Assembly (NCBI RefSeq): GCF_017876095.1
Contig: NZ_JAGINM010000032.1
Span: 1-62,696 of the forward strand
DNA from: Azospirillum agricola
GTDB lineage: Bacteria; Pseudomonadota; Alphaproteobacteria; Azospirillales; Azospirillaceae
Reading direction: 5' to 3'
DNA: 62,696 nucleotides
Part shown: positions 16,860-25,317 of the stretch, in pieces
Position numbering within the stretch: position 1 is the first letter of the stretch
Layout: each line of letters opens with the position of its first letter
Made by a program: the position numbers and the translations under genes
Notes under the pieces: generated by a model
Databases searched by the model: none
Seen by the model: only the letters and a program-made list of their open reading frames with translations
What the model was told of the DNA's origin: nothing

Positions 16860-17270
16860 TCAGTGCAGGCGGCGCGGCGGCGGGGCGGGGCGCTCGACGT
16901 CGGCGCGGGTCTGGGCGATGGGGCCGGACTGGTGATGGGCGAGGCGCCAGACGCCATCCTCGCGCGCGAACAGGTTGGTCGCCGCCAGCACGGCGCCGCC
17001 CAGCATCTCCTCGCACACCACCAGCGCCGTGTCGCCGTGCAGCGTCACCCGCTCGTTGCGGGCATGGACCGTGACGCCGCTGGGCGCCCGCAGCACGTCG
17101 CGCCAGCTCGCCAGCACGGCGTCGCGGCCGAACAGGGCGGTCCAGCCGGGGTGGATGCAGGAGACCGGCAGCCGCTCCGCCCACAGCGCCTCCATGGCGG
17201 GCATGTCGTGGTTGGAGAAGGCGCGGTAGAAGGCTTGGTTCAAGGCCAGCAGGGTGTCGCGGTCGGTCAT
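16860..17270 (-). CDS. SnoaL/NTF2-like domain protein
   Basis: This 136-residue single-domain protein has the SnoaL-like cone-fold pattern. An opening LLALNQAFYRAFSNHDM helix is followed by a WAERLPVSCIHPGW strand region and later alternating beta strands. Members include small isomerases, hydrolases and ketosteroid-isomerase-like proteins. No catalytic residue set is decisive, so only the fold is called. It is convergent with the serine hydrolase and lies about 127 bp from the next gene on its own strand. No signal peptide is visible, so it is cytoplasmic. Confidence 0.8.
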   Translation of the reverse strand: MTDRDTLLALNQAFYRAFSNHDMPAMEALWAERLPVSCIHPGWTALFGRDAVLASWRDVLRAPSGVTVHARNERVTLHGDTALVVCEEMLGGAVLAATNLFAREDGVWRLAHHQSGPIAQTRADVERPAPPPRRLH

Positions 17271-17397
17271 GACGTGTCTCGTGGAGCGGGTGGCCCTTCG
17301 CGCGCCCGCCGGAGCGTCGCCTTCCGCTTTTAGACAAGACCGCCGGTCGCCGCAAGCGCCGGTCCGGCCCCCCGCCGGCCGGCCCCCGCGACAAAAA

Positions 17398-18336
17398 TCA
17401 GGCGGTGATGTTCACGCTTTGCGGCTTGGCGTCGGCGGCGCCGGCCGTGGTCTTGGCGGGGGTGCCGCTGCTCAGCCCCTCGACCGGAACCGACAGGTCG
17501 AGCTTCAGATGGGTGATGCCGTCCTTGCCGGTGGTCGGCTTCAGCACCGCCAGACCCTTCATCCCGTCGCCGCCGGCCTTGGAGGCCATGTCGTTCAGCT
17601 TGCCGAGGATGTTCTTGATCTCGTCCTCGCTGAAGCCCTCGCCGCGGACGATGATGCCGGTCGACTTGCCGGTCGCCGTGGTGGTGCTGACACCGCCCGA
17701 CAGGCTGCCGCCCGACGCCTGGAGCCGCGCCTCGTCCTTGCGGAAGTCCAGCGTCGACTTGGCGAAGGAGATCTGCACCTTGCGGTCGCCGTCCTGGATG
17801 CTCAGCTCCATCCCGTGCGATTCGATCGACCATTGCGAGCGGGCGGCCTGCATGTCCACCGCCATCTTGCTGAAATCCAGGTCGGCCAGCTTGGATTTCA
17901 TCGCGTCGCCGAAACCGGCGGTGGCGTCGGCGACGCCATCCGACGACATGCCGAGAGCGCCCAGGATGTCGCCCAGCCCCTGCTTCATCGTGTCGATGGC
18001 CTTGTCGAACGTGCCGGCCAGGCCCTTGCCGTGGTCCAGCGCGCTCTGCATCAGCCCCTGCGCCTGCTTGGCGCGGTCGAGGCTCTTGGAGCTGGTGTCG
18101 GCGCCGGCGCTTTTCGCCGCGTCCTTCGCCCCTTGGCCCGAAATGCTGTCGAGCAGCGATTCCATCGATTCGCTGATCGTGTAGGCCGGCGATCCGGACG
18201 CGCCGCCGCTCTTGGCGTCGGCGGCCTTCGCGTCGCCCTTCGGCTCGTTGGTCTTCTTGGCCGCGCCGGTTCCGCTCGTGGTGGTGGACAGCAACGATGG
18301 TGTGCCGCTCGGGCCGGTGAGTTCCGCGTAATACAT
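17398..18336 (-). CDS. Hypothetical Ala/Ser/Lys-rich protein
   Basis: I do not recognise this 312-residue protein. It begins MYYAELTGPSGTPSLLST and has no signal peptide or membrane segment. A low-complexity Ala/Lys/Gly linker covers about residues 18-50. A helical region with Gly-Leu repeats follows, and then a beta-rich C-terminal half (SIESHGMELSIQDGDRKV, VSTTTATGKSTGIIVRGEGF). An alternative ATG five codons upstream (18351) is possible, but the GGGGG run just before 18336 favours the shorter start. It is divergent from nadE across a 259-bp gap that contains a palindrome. Confidence 0.7.
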   Translation of the reverse strand: MYYAELTGPSGTPSLLSTTTSGTGAAKKTNEPKGDAKAADAKSGGASGSPAYTISESMESLLDSISGQGAKDAAKSAGADTSSKSLDRAKQAQGLMQSALDHGKGLAGTFDKAIDTMKQGLGDILGALGMSSDGVADATAGFGDAMKSKLADLDFSKMAVDMQAARSQWSIESHGMELSIQDGDRKVQISFAKSTLDFRKDEARLQASGGSLSGGVSTTTATGKSTGIIVRGEGFSEDEIKNILGKLNDMASKAGGDGMKGLAVLKPTTGKDGITHLKLDLSVPVEGLSSGTPAKTTAGAADAKPQSVNITA

Positions 18337-18441
18337 GGCAAGCCCCCGCATGAGAAAATATCCCGCGCCCGTCAGAGTGGCGCCGACAGCCTTTACCAGA
18401 CGTTAATTCGGGAAAATTTCTCGCAATCCCCGGTGGAAGTT

Positions 18442-18463
18442 CGTTTCCATACGAATGGAAACG
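18442..18463. promoter_or_regulatory. Perfect palindrome, possible operator
   Basis: CGTTTCCAT and ATGGAAACG are separated by ACGA. This 9-4-9 perfect inverted repeat lies in the divergent gap between the hypothetical gene at 17398-18336 and nadE. It has no T-run, so it resembles an operator more than a terminator. Confidence 0.45.
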
Positions 18464-18595
18464 CTGAGCCTCCGTTCCCAATCCTTCCTCCGGGGGATGC
18501 CGCCGCAGCGCGGCGCGGCTTCCGCCGCCTTTTCCCGGCTGTTAGGGTGTCGGAAAAAGCCGCCGCCCGCAACGCATCCGCCGGACCTTCGCCTC

Positions 18596-20248
18596 ATGAC
18601 CGACCGCCTGTCCATCGCGCTCGCCCAGACGAACCCGACCGTCGGCAACATCGACGCCAACACCGACCGCATCCGCGCCGCGCGCGCCGAGGCCGCCGCC
18701 CGTGGGGCCGATCTCGTGGTGTTTCCCGAATTGTCGGTTTCCGGCTACCCGCCGGAGGATCTGGTGCTGAAACCCTTCTTCCTCGACCGGGTCGAGGCGG
18801 CGGTCCGCGCGCTGGCCGGGGAGACGGTGGACGGCGGTCCGGCCCTGCTGGTCGGGGCGCCGTGGCGCGAGGAGGGGCGGTTGTACAACGCGGTCCTGCT
18901 GCTGGACCGGGGCGTGATCGCGGCGACCCGCTTCAAGGTCGATCTGTCCGGCTCCGGCGTCTTCGACGAGACGCGCCTGTTCGCGGCCGGCCCGCCGCCC
19001 GGCCCGGTGAATCTGCGCGGCGTGCGGCTGGGCATTCCCGTGTGCGAGGACATCCGGACGCCCGACGTGGTCGAGACGCTGGCCGAGAGCGGCGCGGAGC
19101 TGATCGTCGTCCCGAATGGCAGTTCCTTCGAGACCGGCAAGCAGGACGAGCGCATCCAGATCGCCGTCCATCGCGTCATCGAATCCGGCCTGCCGCTGCT
19201 CTACGTCAACCAGGTGGGCGGGCAGGACGAGCTGATCTTCGACGGCGGCAGCTTCGCGCTGGCCGCCGACGGCGCGCTGGTGGCGCAGGCCCCTTCCTTC
19301 GCCGAGCATCTGCTGGTGACCCGCTGGGAGCGCGGGGCCGACGAATCCTGGGCGTGCCGCGAGGCCGAGACCATCGCGCCGGCCGAGGGGCTGGAGGCCG
19401 TCTACGCGGCGCTGGTGCTGGGTGTCCGCGATCACGTGAACAAGAACCATGTCCCCGGCGTGCTGATCGGCCTGTCGGGCGGGCTGGATTCGGCGCTGAC
19501 CGCCGCCGTCGCGGTCGACGCGCTGGGCGCCGAGCGGGTCCATGCGGTGACGATGCCCTCGCCGCACACCGCGAAGGGCAGCCTGGAGGACGCCGCCGAG
19601 ACGGCGGAACTGCTGGGTTGCCGGCTCGACCGCATTCCCATCGCGCCGGCCGTCAAGGCGTTCGATTCGATGCTGGCCCCGGCCTTGGCCGGGCGCGAGC
19701 CGGGCGTCGCCGCCGAGACCCTGCAAGCCCGCGCGCGCGACGTGACGCTGATGGCGCTGTCCGACCAGTTCGGCGCGCTGGTGCTGGCCACCGGCAGCAA
19801 GTCGGAGATGTTGCTCGGCCGCGCGACGCCTTGCGGCGGCTACGCGGTGCTGAAGGACGTCTACCGGACGACGGCGGGCGCGCTGGCGCGCTGGCGCAAC
19901 GCCCACGTTCCGGCCGGTGCGCGCGGCCCCGCCGGACGGGTGGTGCCGGAACGGGTGCTGGCCAAGGCGTCGGCGGGGGAGCTCGGGCCCGGCCAGACCG
20001 ACCGGGACGCGCTGCCGCCCTACGAGTTGTTGGACGATCTGCTGGAAGGGCTGGTCGAGCGGGATCTGGGGCTGGCGGATTTGGCCGGACGCGGCCACGA
20101 CGCGGAACTGGTGGCGCGGGTGTGGCGGATGCTGCACGCGGCGGAGCGCAAGCGCCGCCAGGGCCCGCCGGGTCCGAGGATCGCGCGCCGCCCTCTGAAC
20201 CGCGAGCGGCGCCATCCGATCACCAGCGGCTTCACCGACCTCGCCTGA
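18596..20248 (+). CDS. nadE: Glutamine-dependent NAD+ synthetase
   Basis: This enzyme amidates nicotinic acid adenine dinucleotide to NAD+. The N-terminal nitrilase-type glutaminase domain has the catalytic triad E45, K114 and C150. The C-terminal ATP-dependent synthetase domain has the PP-loop SGGLDS at 294-299 and the KSEMLLG segment. The 550 residues fit the two-domain bacterial form. The ATG at 18596 matches the family start (MTDRLSIALAQTNPTVG); an open frame upstream is not homologous. A perfect 11-bp hairpin follows the stop and separates it from the convergent small membrane gene. Confidence 0.95.
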   Translation: MTDRLSIALAQTNPTVGNIDANTDRIRAARAEAAARGADLVVFPELSVSGYPPEDLVLKPFFLDRVEAAVRALAGETVDGGPALLVGAPWREEGRLYNAVLLLDRGVIAATRFKVDLSGSGVFDETRLFAAGPPPGPVNLRGVRLGIPVCEDIRTPDVVETLAESGAELIVVPNGSSFETGKQDERIQIAVHRVIESGLPLLYVNQVGGQDELIFDGGSFALAADGALVAQAPSFAEHLLVTRWERGADESWACREAETIAPAEGLEAVYAALVLGVRDHVNKNHVPGVLIGLSGGLDSALTAAVAVDALGAERVHAVTMPSPHTAKGSLEDAAETAELLGCRLDRIPIAPAVKAFDSMLAPALAGREPGVAAETLQARARDVTLMALSDQFGALVLATGSKSEMLLGRATPCGGYAVLKDVYRTTAGALARWRNAHVPAGARGPAGRVVPERVLAKASAGELGPGQTDRDALPPYELLDDLLEGLVERDLGLADLAGRGHDAELVARVWRMLHAAERKRRQGPPGPRIARRPLNRERRHPITSGFTDLA

Positions 20249-20257
20249 TCCGCGTCG

Positions 20258-20284
20258 GTGCGAAGGGGGCGCGCCCCTTCGCAC
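20258..20284. terminator. Bidirectional terminator-like hairpin
   Basis: GTGCGAAGGGG and CCCCTTCGCAC form a perfect 11-bp stem with a GCGCG loop between the convergent nadE and the small membrane gene. No T-run is present, so termination efficiency is uncertain. Confidence 0.55.
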
Positions 20285-20294
20285 GGCGGCGGGT

Positions 20295-20519
20295 TCATCC
20301 CCGCGTCAGGCGGATGATGATCCCCAGCATGGTGAAGGCCCCGAGCACGGCCGGCAGCACGATCCAAGTCGGGTGGAAGAGAATCGCCAGCGGCATGATC
20401 AGGACGAGGATCATCGCCGGAAACACGAAATACGGGGAATTCCCCCAGTTGTTCAGCAAGTCGGCGGGGTTCTCGTCCTCACCAAGATAAGCATCGGCAC
20501 AGACAGCTTGGTCCGTCAT
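20295..20519 (-). CDS. Small two-helix membrane protein
   Basis: This 74-residue protein has a soluble N-terminus (MTDQAVCADAYLGEDENP) followed by two adjoining hydrophobic helices at about residues 30-48 and 51-68, separated by FHPTW. I do not recognise the family. The frame extends far upstream, but the hydrophobic core and the ATG at 20519 define a compact unit. The ribosome site is weak (TAGAG). It lies between nadE (convergent) and the proteasome-like gene on the same strand, 137 bp away. No function is assigned. Confidence 0.6.
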   Translation of the reverse strand: MTDQAVCADAYLGEDENPADLLNNWGNSPYFVFPAMILVLIMPLAILFHPTWIVLPAVLGAFTMLGIIIRLTRG

Positions 20520-20656
20520 CTCTACACCCAAAGAAATTGTGGTTATTCCCTGTTCCCGCTCTGCGGCGGGATGCGGGTTGCATACCCCACATTTCCTTGA
20601 AAGGCCAGTCCATGCCCGCCGCCGGTCCTTGCGACCTTCGGCGGATGCGGCGTGGA

Positions 20657-21226
20657 TTATGCCGCTTCGGTCAGGGCCAGATGTGGACGCCGGACCGCCG
20701 ATTGGATGGTGAAGGGGGCGCGGACGCCGCCGTTGAACAGCTCGGCGCATTCCAGCGCCTTCAGCAGTCGCTCCTCGGGCGCCAGCCCGGCCGTCGAGGC
20801 GAGCGAGCCCAGCGCGTAGTCGGAGCCGCAGCCGATGGCGTGATAGCCGCGCACCGCCTCGCCGACCTGATAGTCGGACTGCACGGTGAACAGCCGGCCC
20901 TCGCAGCCGACCATGAAGGTGCCGCCGGTCTCGACCTCGTTGGAGCGGTGGGCGTAGCCGCCGTCCTTCAGGCAGCCGCGCACGGCGTCGACGAAATCCA
21001 CCACCATGTAGCGGAACAGGTCGGCGTCGGGCTCGCGCGGCGGCGGCTCCAGCCGGTAATGCAGGAGCTGGCCCATGCGGAAGGAACTGGTGAAGCCGAT
21101 CAGGCAATCGCCGTTGCGGAAGACCTTGGTGTCGGCGCGGACCGTGATGTCCAGCCCGTTCACCCCGGCGCTGTCGCCGCCCATCCACACCCGATCGCCG
21201 TCCACCAAGCCCACAATGCAGGTCAT
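20657..21226 (-). CDS. Stand-alone proteasome-type Ntn hydrolase (HslV/beta-subunit-like)
   Basis: This 189-residue protein reads MTCIVGLVDGDRVWMGGDS at its start. Removal of Met1 would expose Thr, and the mature chain then has Thr1, Asp17 and Lys33, the canonical proteasome catalytic set. A later AIGCGSDYALG matches the Gly-Ser-Gly/Tyr-Ala strand of the family. ATG at 21226 is chosen over a GTG two codons earlier because it places Thr next to Met as in HslV, and GAGGG lies just upstream. No HslU, Mpa or other unfoldase neighbours it. Substrate and oligomer state are unknown. Confidence 0.75.
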   Translation of the reverse strand: MTCIVGLVDGDRVWMGGDSAGVNGLDITVRADTKVFRNGDCLIGFTSSFRMGQLLHYRLEPPPREPDADLFRYMVVDFVDAVRGCLKDGGYAHRSNEVETGGTFMVGCEGRLFTVQSDYQVGEAVRGYHAIGCGSDYALGSLASTAGLAPEERLLKALECAELFNGGVRAPFTIQSAVRRPHLALTEAA

Positions 21227-21430
21227 CGCCACCCTCGTCGCAAGAAAGACCGGAAACTGGGGTCAGGGTGGGCGATTGTGGTTAACGAACTCTTGCCGAG
21301 ACCTTGTGCAAGACGGGGTAGGGATGCCCCTTTCGGCGCGGACACGCAATGGTCACGGGCGGATGGGCGGGCGGAGGGTGAGCCCGTCGTCGGGAAGCTG
21401 CCGCAGCGGGCGCCGCGGCAGCCCGCCCGA

Positions 21431-21649
21431 TCACTTCTCGGCCGTGGCCAGGGTGTTGATCGCCTGTGCCCACAGGACGAACTTGTTGGTCGCGAGGTCG
21501 CGGATCGTCTTGATGCCGAAGGCGGCCTTCAGCGCCTCGGCGTCCTTGTCGGACACTCCCTGCAAGGCGGCCGGCGACAGTTCGGCCAGTTCCTTCAACG
21601 ACTTCTTCTCATGCGCCTTGTCGAGAACATGTTCCAGGCTCTGGTTCAT
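21431..21649 (-). CDS. Small helix-hairpin-helix-like protein
   Basis: This 72-residue acidic, helical protein has LKELAELSPAALQGVSDKD followed by AEALKAAFGIKTIRDLA, the spacing of a helix-hairpin-helix repeat such as those in NusA or DNA-binding proteins. The start at 21649 is chosen because GGGGAAG lies four bases before it; a second ATG at 21661 lacks a ribosome site. The gene is isolated, with about 130 bp on the LysR side and 205 bp on the Ntn-hydrolase side. The function is unknown. Confidence 0.65.
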   Translation of the reverse strand: MNQSLEHVLDKAHEKKSLKELAELSPAALQGVSDKDAEALKAAFGIKTIRDLATNKFVLWAQAINTLATAEK

Positions 21650-21778
21650 CGTCTTCCCCATGGTGGGCGTGATGCCGTCCGGAACTAAATCCGGGCAACA
21701 ATCCCCTGTCCAGATGAGCTGTCCAGATGAGCTGTCCGGATGAATCCGCCCGGACGGAGGGGGACGGAGCCCTCCGTT

Positions 21779-22714
21779 TCAGACCGGCATCCGGCCCACG
21801 GCTTGCGGGACCGTGGCGCGCATGATCTCGATGAAGCGTCGCAACCGCGCCGGCTGGAAGCGGGTCGGCGGGTAGACCAGATGGACCGGCACCGGAGGGG
21901 CCTGCCACCGCGGCGCCAGATGCAGCAGCCGGCCCTCGGCCAGATCCTCGACGAGCGCCCAGCCCGACGCGATCCCGACGCCGAGCCCCATCACGGCGGC
22001 GCCGCGCAGCGCGTGGAGGCTGTCGGTGGACAGGCGCGGCCGGATGGGAAAGCTTTCGGTCTCGCCGGTCGCCGCGTGGGTCAGCTCCACCGTGTCGCGG
22101 TAGAAGATGTTCAGCGCCAGCCACGGCAATCCGGCCAGCTCGGCCGGCCGCTCCGGCAGCGGGGCTCCGCCCAGCAGCGACGGGGCGGCGACCACGATGC
22201 GCGGCACCTCGCCCAGCCGCAGCGCCACGACCGACGGGTCGTGGACGTCGCCCACCCGGATGGCGCAATCGACCCCCTCGGCGACGAAGTCGGGCATGCG
22301 GTCGTGCAGCAGCCATTCCACCGCCATCCCCGGATAGCGCCGCAGATACTCCGCCAGCGGACCGACCAGCTGCTGCTGGCCGAAGGCGTGCGGCGCCACC
22401 ACCCGAAGCAGGCCGGTCGGCTCGTCGCTGGCGCCGCGCACGTCGCTTTCCAGGATCTGCCAGCCGGCGATCAGCTCCTTGCCGCGCTCGTAGCAGCGGG
22501 CGCCGTCCTCGGTCAGCTTCATCGCGTGGGTGGAGCGTTGCAGCAGGCGGACGCCCAGCGAGCGTTCCAGAATCTGCAACCGCCGGCTCACCGTCGGCTG
22601 GGTGCTGCCCATCTGCGCGGCGGCGGCCGACAGGCTGCCGGCCTCGACGATGCGCACGAAGGTCTCAAGCAGCGCGAGCCGGTCGGTGCCGGTGGTCAGG
22701 AGATCGATCTTCAT
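21779..22714 (-). CDS. LysR family transcriptional regulator
   Basis: The 311-residue protein has the LysR winged-helix DNA-binding domain at residues 8-70 (LETFVRIVEAGSLSAAAAQM, then PTVSRRLQILERSLGVRLLQR). A periplasmic-binding-like effector domain follows. It is transcribed divergently from an MFS exporter, which starts 98 bp away. That arrangement suggests it regulates the exporter and itself from the shared gap. An in-frame ATG farther upstream (22792) would read through the divergent promoter and lies outside homology. The effector is unknown. Confidence 0.9.
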   Translation of the reverse strand: MKIDLLTTGTDRLALLETFVRIVEAGSLSAAAAQMGSTQPTVSRRLQILERSLGVRLLQRSTHAMKLTEDGARCYERGKELIAGWQILESDVRGASDEPTGLLRVVAPHAFGQQQLVGPLAEYLRRYPGMAVEWLLHDRMPDFVAEGVDCAIRVGDVHDPSVVALRLGEVPRIVVAAPSLLGGAPLPERPAELAGLPWLALNIFYRDTVELTHAATGETESFPIRPRLSTDSLHALRGAAVMGLGVGIASGWALVEDLAEGRLLHLAPRWQAPPVPVHLVYPPTRFQPARLRRFIEIMRATVPQAVGRMPV

Positions 22715-22812
22715 ACGCTGGACGTATAGCAAATCTACGCGCCTTGCGGCTACCGATGGCGGCGGCCGGCGATCATAGTCCGGTTCGTCCACATCTTCCG
22801 GGGCTCTCCATC

Positions 22813-24039
22813 ATGACCTCCATTCCTTTGGCGCATGCAGAGGCGAAGGCCGGCCAGAACCAGTCCCTGGGCCAGCCTCTGGTCCTGCTGCTGGCGGCCG
22901 GCGCCGGCCTCGCCGTGGCGTCGCTCTATTACAGCCAGCCCATGCTCGGCGTGCTGGGCGCCAGCATCCAGGCCGACGACCGCAGCGTCGGCTGGGTGCC
23001 GACCCTGACCCAGCTCGGCTACGCGATCGGCATCCTGCTGCTGGCGCCGCTGGGCGACCGCTACGACCGGCGCCGCATCATCCTGGCGAAGGCCGGGGTG
23101 CTGTGCGCCGCCCTGCTGCTGGCCGGGGTGGCGCCGTCGATCGGCGTGCTGCTGGCCGCGAGCCTCGCGCTCGGGCTTTCCGCGACGCTGGCGCAGGACA
23201 TCGTTCCCGCCGCCGCGACGCTGGCGCCGGCCGAGCATCGCGGCAAGGTGGTGGGCACGGTGATGACCGGCCTGCTGCTCGGCATCCTGCTGTCGCGGGT
23301 GGCGAGCGGGTTCGTGGCCGAGAATTTCGGCTGGCGCGCCGTGTTCGTGGCGGCGGCGGCGAGCATCGCCCTGCTGATGGCGGCGCTGTGGCGCGGGCTG
23401 CCGCGCTTCCGGCCGACGACGGCGCTGAGCTACGGAGCTCTGCTGGGGTCGCTGGTCACGCTGTGGGGGCGTCATCCCGCCCTGCGCCGCGCCGCGATCG
23501 CCCAGGGGCTGCTGTCGCTGGGTTTCAGCGCCTTCTGGTCGACCCTGGCGGTCATGCTGCATGGCGAGCCCTTCCATCTCGGGGCGGCGGCGGCCGGCGC
23601 CTTCGGTCTGGCGGGGGCGGCGGGCGCCCTGGCGGCGCCGGTCGCCGGCCGCATCGCCGACCGCCGGGGGCCGGAGCTGATCACCCGCCTGGGCGCCGGG
23701 CTGGCCGCCCTGTCCTTCGCGGCGATGGCGCTGGCGCCCTGGATGCCGGCCTCGGGCCAGCTGTGGCTGATCGTCGGCAGCGCCATCGGCTTCGACCTCG
23801 GCATCCAGGCCTCGCTGATCGCGCACCAGACGATCGTCTATGGCATCGACCCGGCCGCGCGCAGCCGCCTGAACGCCGTGCTGATGGTGGGCATGTTCAT
23901 CGGCATGGCGGCCGGCGCGACGCTGGGCAGCCAGGCGCTGGCGGCCTGGGGCTGGGGCGGCGTGGTCGCGGTGGCCACCGTGGCGGCGCTGGCGGCGCTG
24001 CTGCTGCGCCTGTGGCCGGGGATCGCGCGGTCGCGCTGA
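22813..24039 (+). CDS. MFS transporter (DHA1-type exporter)
   Basis: This 408-residue protein has 12 predicted membrane segments. It carries the MFS motif A equivalent LAPLGDRYDRRRII (about residues 79-92) after helix 2, and a second copy near GRIADRRGPELI. The YSQPMLGVLG segment in helix 1 is typical of DHA1 exporters such as YnfM or AraJ relatives. It is paired divergently with the LysR gene 98 bp away. The substrate is unknown. A perfect 14-bp hairpin follows 22 bp after the stop. Confidence 0.88.
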   Translation: MTSIPLAHAEAKAGQNQSLGQPLVLLLAAGAGLAVASLYYSQPMLGVLGASIQADDRSVGWVPTLTQLGYAIGILLLAPLGDRYDRRRIILAKAGVLCAALLLAGVAPSIGVLLAASLALGLSATLAQDIVPAAATLAPAEHRGKVVGTVMTGLLLGILLSRVASGFVAENFGWRAVFVAAAASIALLMAALWRGLPRFRPTTALSYGALLGSLVTLWGRHPALRRAAIAQGLLSLGFSAFWSTLAVMLHGEPFHLGAAAAGAFGLAGAAGALAAPVAGRIADRRGPELITRLGAGLAALSFAAMALAPWMPASGQLWLIVGSAIGFDLGIQASLIAHQTIVYGIDPAARSRLNAVLMVGMFIGMAAGATLGSQALAAWGWGGVVAVATVAALAALLLRLWPGIARSR

Positions 24040-24061
24040 GCACCAGCGGCCGAAGCACCAA

Positions 24062-24106
24062 GCCGCCGCGCGTCCTCCTGCCGGGACGCGCGGCGGCGGC
24101 CGTTTT
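24062..24106 (+). terminator. Rho-independent terminator after the MFS gene
   Basis: GCCGCCGCGCGTCC (24062-24075) pairs perfectly with GGACGCGCGGCGGC (24084-24097) over an 8-nt loop, and GGCCGTTTT follows. It may serve both converging genes. Confidence 0.8.
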
Positions 24107-24119
24107 GGGACAGGGCGGG

Positions 24120-24560
24120 CTAACGGACGCAGTTGCCGACGATCGGGTAGCAGAGCGTGGGATCGCGGTCCTGGTTGTAGCGCATCTCGGCGATCCGCCC
24201 CTGGCGAAGCGTGATGCTGGCCTCGCAGCGGTAGGTGCGGACGAAGCTGGTCACGTCGGGGCGCCAGAGCCCCACCCCGGCCGACCCGAGCCAGGGATCG
24301 GGCTCCCAGTCGACATCGCGGTCGACCAGCGTCTGCTGCCGCAGATAGGTCAGCTGCTCGGTGTCTCCGTTCGCGATCGAGCGGTCCGGCACGCCGGCGC
24401 AGGCCAGAAGATCGCCTTTGCTCATGCCGATCATGGCGGTGGGCGCGCGCAGCGCCAGTTCCGCCTGCGGGTTGGCGCAGGAACCGGTCAACAGGACGGC
24501 CGCCAGGAGGGCGCCAAGCCCGCCGGCGGTGCGGTGGTCGGGTTTTGTGTTTCTGCGCAC
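24120..24560 (-). CDS. Putative outer-membrane lipoprotein (SmpA/OmlA-like)
   Basis: This 146-residue protein starts at a GTG (24560). It has a lipoprotein signal whose hydrophobic stretch GLGALLAAVLL ends in the lipobox LTGSC. The mature part contains MIGMSKGDLLACAGVPDRS followed by beta strands with ending Arg-Tyr-Asn, which resembles the SmpA/BamE/OmlA two-helix, three-strand fold. Four further cysteines are present, possibly as disulfides. No ATG gives a sensible signal peptide. The next same-strand gene is 61 bp upstream. The fold assignment is inference. Confidence 0.6.
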   Translation of the reverse strand: MRRNTKPDHRTAGGLGALLAAVLLTGSCANPQAELALRAPTAMIGMSKGDLLACAGVPDRSIANGDTEQLTYLRQQTLVDRDVDWEPDPWLGSAGVGLWRPDVTSFVRTYRCEASITLRQGRIAEMRYNQDRDPTLCYPIVGNCVR

Positions 24561-24621
24561 GGGGCGGCCTCTTCGGCAATCGCTTTGGTCAACGGCACGG
24601 AGACGGTTTTGTTTCCCGCCG

Positions 24622-24834
24622 CTATCCGTAAGCGATCCACAGAAGAACGCGCAGTCCGAGCACGAGGACGCCACTGGCGAGGATCCCCGACAACGCGTCC
24701 GCGGCGTCCATCTCGCTGCCGGACCAGACCATCCAGCCGACCAGCACCAACCCGGTCAGCAGGCCGATGAAGAACCAGCGGATGAAGCGGTTCTCGATCA
24801 GCAGATCCCACAAAGCCTCGATCAGATCGGCCAT
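24622..24834 (-). CDS. Small membrane protein, two helices
   Basis: This 70-residue protein has membrane helices at about residues 18-38 (IRWFFIGLLTGLVLVGWM) and 49-67 (ILASGVLVLGLRVLLWI), with a Glu/Asp-containing loop. GGAAG lies just before the ATG at 24834. I do not recognise the family. It is upstream of the lipoprotein gene on the same strand, 61 bp away, and could be co-transcribed with it. Upstream frame to 25017 is Arg/Pro-rich and unlikely to be translated. Confidence 0.55.
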   Translation of the reverse strand: MADLIEALWDLLIENRFIRWFFIGLLTGLVLVGWMVWSGSEMDAADALSGILASGVLVLGLRVLLWIAYG

Positions 24835-25015
24835 GCTTCCCACCCGGATTGCCACCCGGTTCCCCGCCTCTTCGTCCCGTTGTCCGAGCGTAGCCGACAG
24901 GAAGGGGCCGGTCAAAGCGGCCGGTCGAAGCCGATCGCGTGGGCCGATGGCGCGGGCCGATGCGCCGCCCATTGTCCAAGACCCTGCGCGGGGAGGCTGA
25001 GCCCATCGCCTGCCC

Positions 25016-25125
25016 AAAAAAAACCGCCGCTAACCCGTTGGATTAGCGGCGAGTTGAACAGGGAGGCTTCACGTCTGGGAGACGCTGGGTCCGGAGACCC
25101 AACCCCGGAGGGAATGCCCCCGGGA
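25016..25125 (-). ncRNA. Candidate structured small RNA with U8 terminator
   Basis: Reading the minus strand, four hairpins follow each other: 25124-25104 (8 bp with one bulged base), 25101-25086 (perfect 6 bp with a 4-nt loop), 25084-25072 (perfect 5 bp with a 3-nt loop) and 25051-25025 (perfect 9 bp). The last is followed by eight U residues (25023-25016). Between the last two is an unpaired segment containing GCCTCCC, a possible anti-Shine-Dalgarno stretch of the kind seen in alphaproteobacterial regulatory RNAs. No ORF overlaps. The 5' end and promoter could not be fixed, and no Rfam family was assigned. Confidence 0.6.
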
Positions 25126-25257
25126 CGAAACATCGAATGCTGCGTCGCAACATCCAACGGTCAAAATTTGACCATTCTGGTGCCAAGTTTCCAGGCACAA
25201 TAAAATAAATCTACCATGCGTGTCTTGCATGGCTTCGACCGCGCTGGAATCGCTAAT

Positions 25258-25317
25258 AAAAATGCCGAAATCGTCCAGGCTCCCTTTGAAAGGAAAGAAA
25301 CCTGGACGATTTCGGCA
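25258..25317 (-). terminator. Strong terminator after the LysR gene at 25364-26257
   Basis: TGCCGAAATCGTCCAGG (25263-25279) and CCTGGACGATTTCGGCA (25301-25317) form a perfect 17-bp stem with a 21-nt loop that itself contains CCTTTGAAAGG. On the minus strand the stem is followed by TTTTTATT. Confidence 0.85.

Noticed and set aside
17254..20490. Very long plus-strand frame over the NTF2-like and hypothetical genes
   Set aside because: It is a composite shadow with no family features; nadE in another frame has a complete active site.
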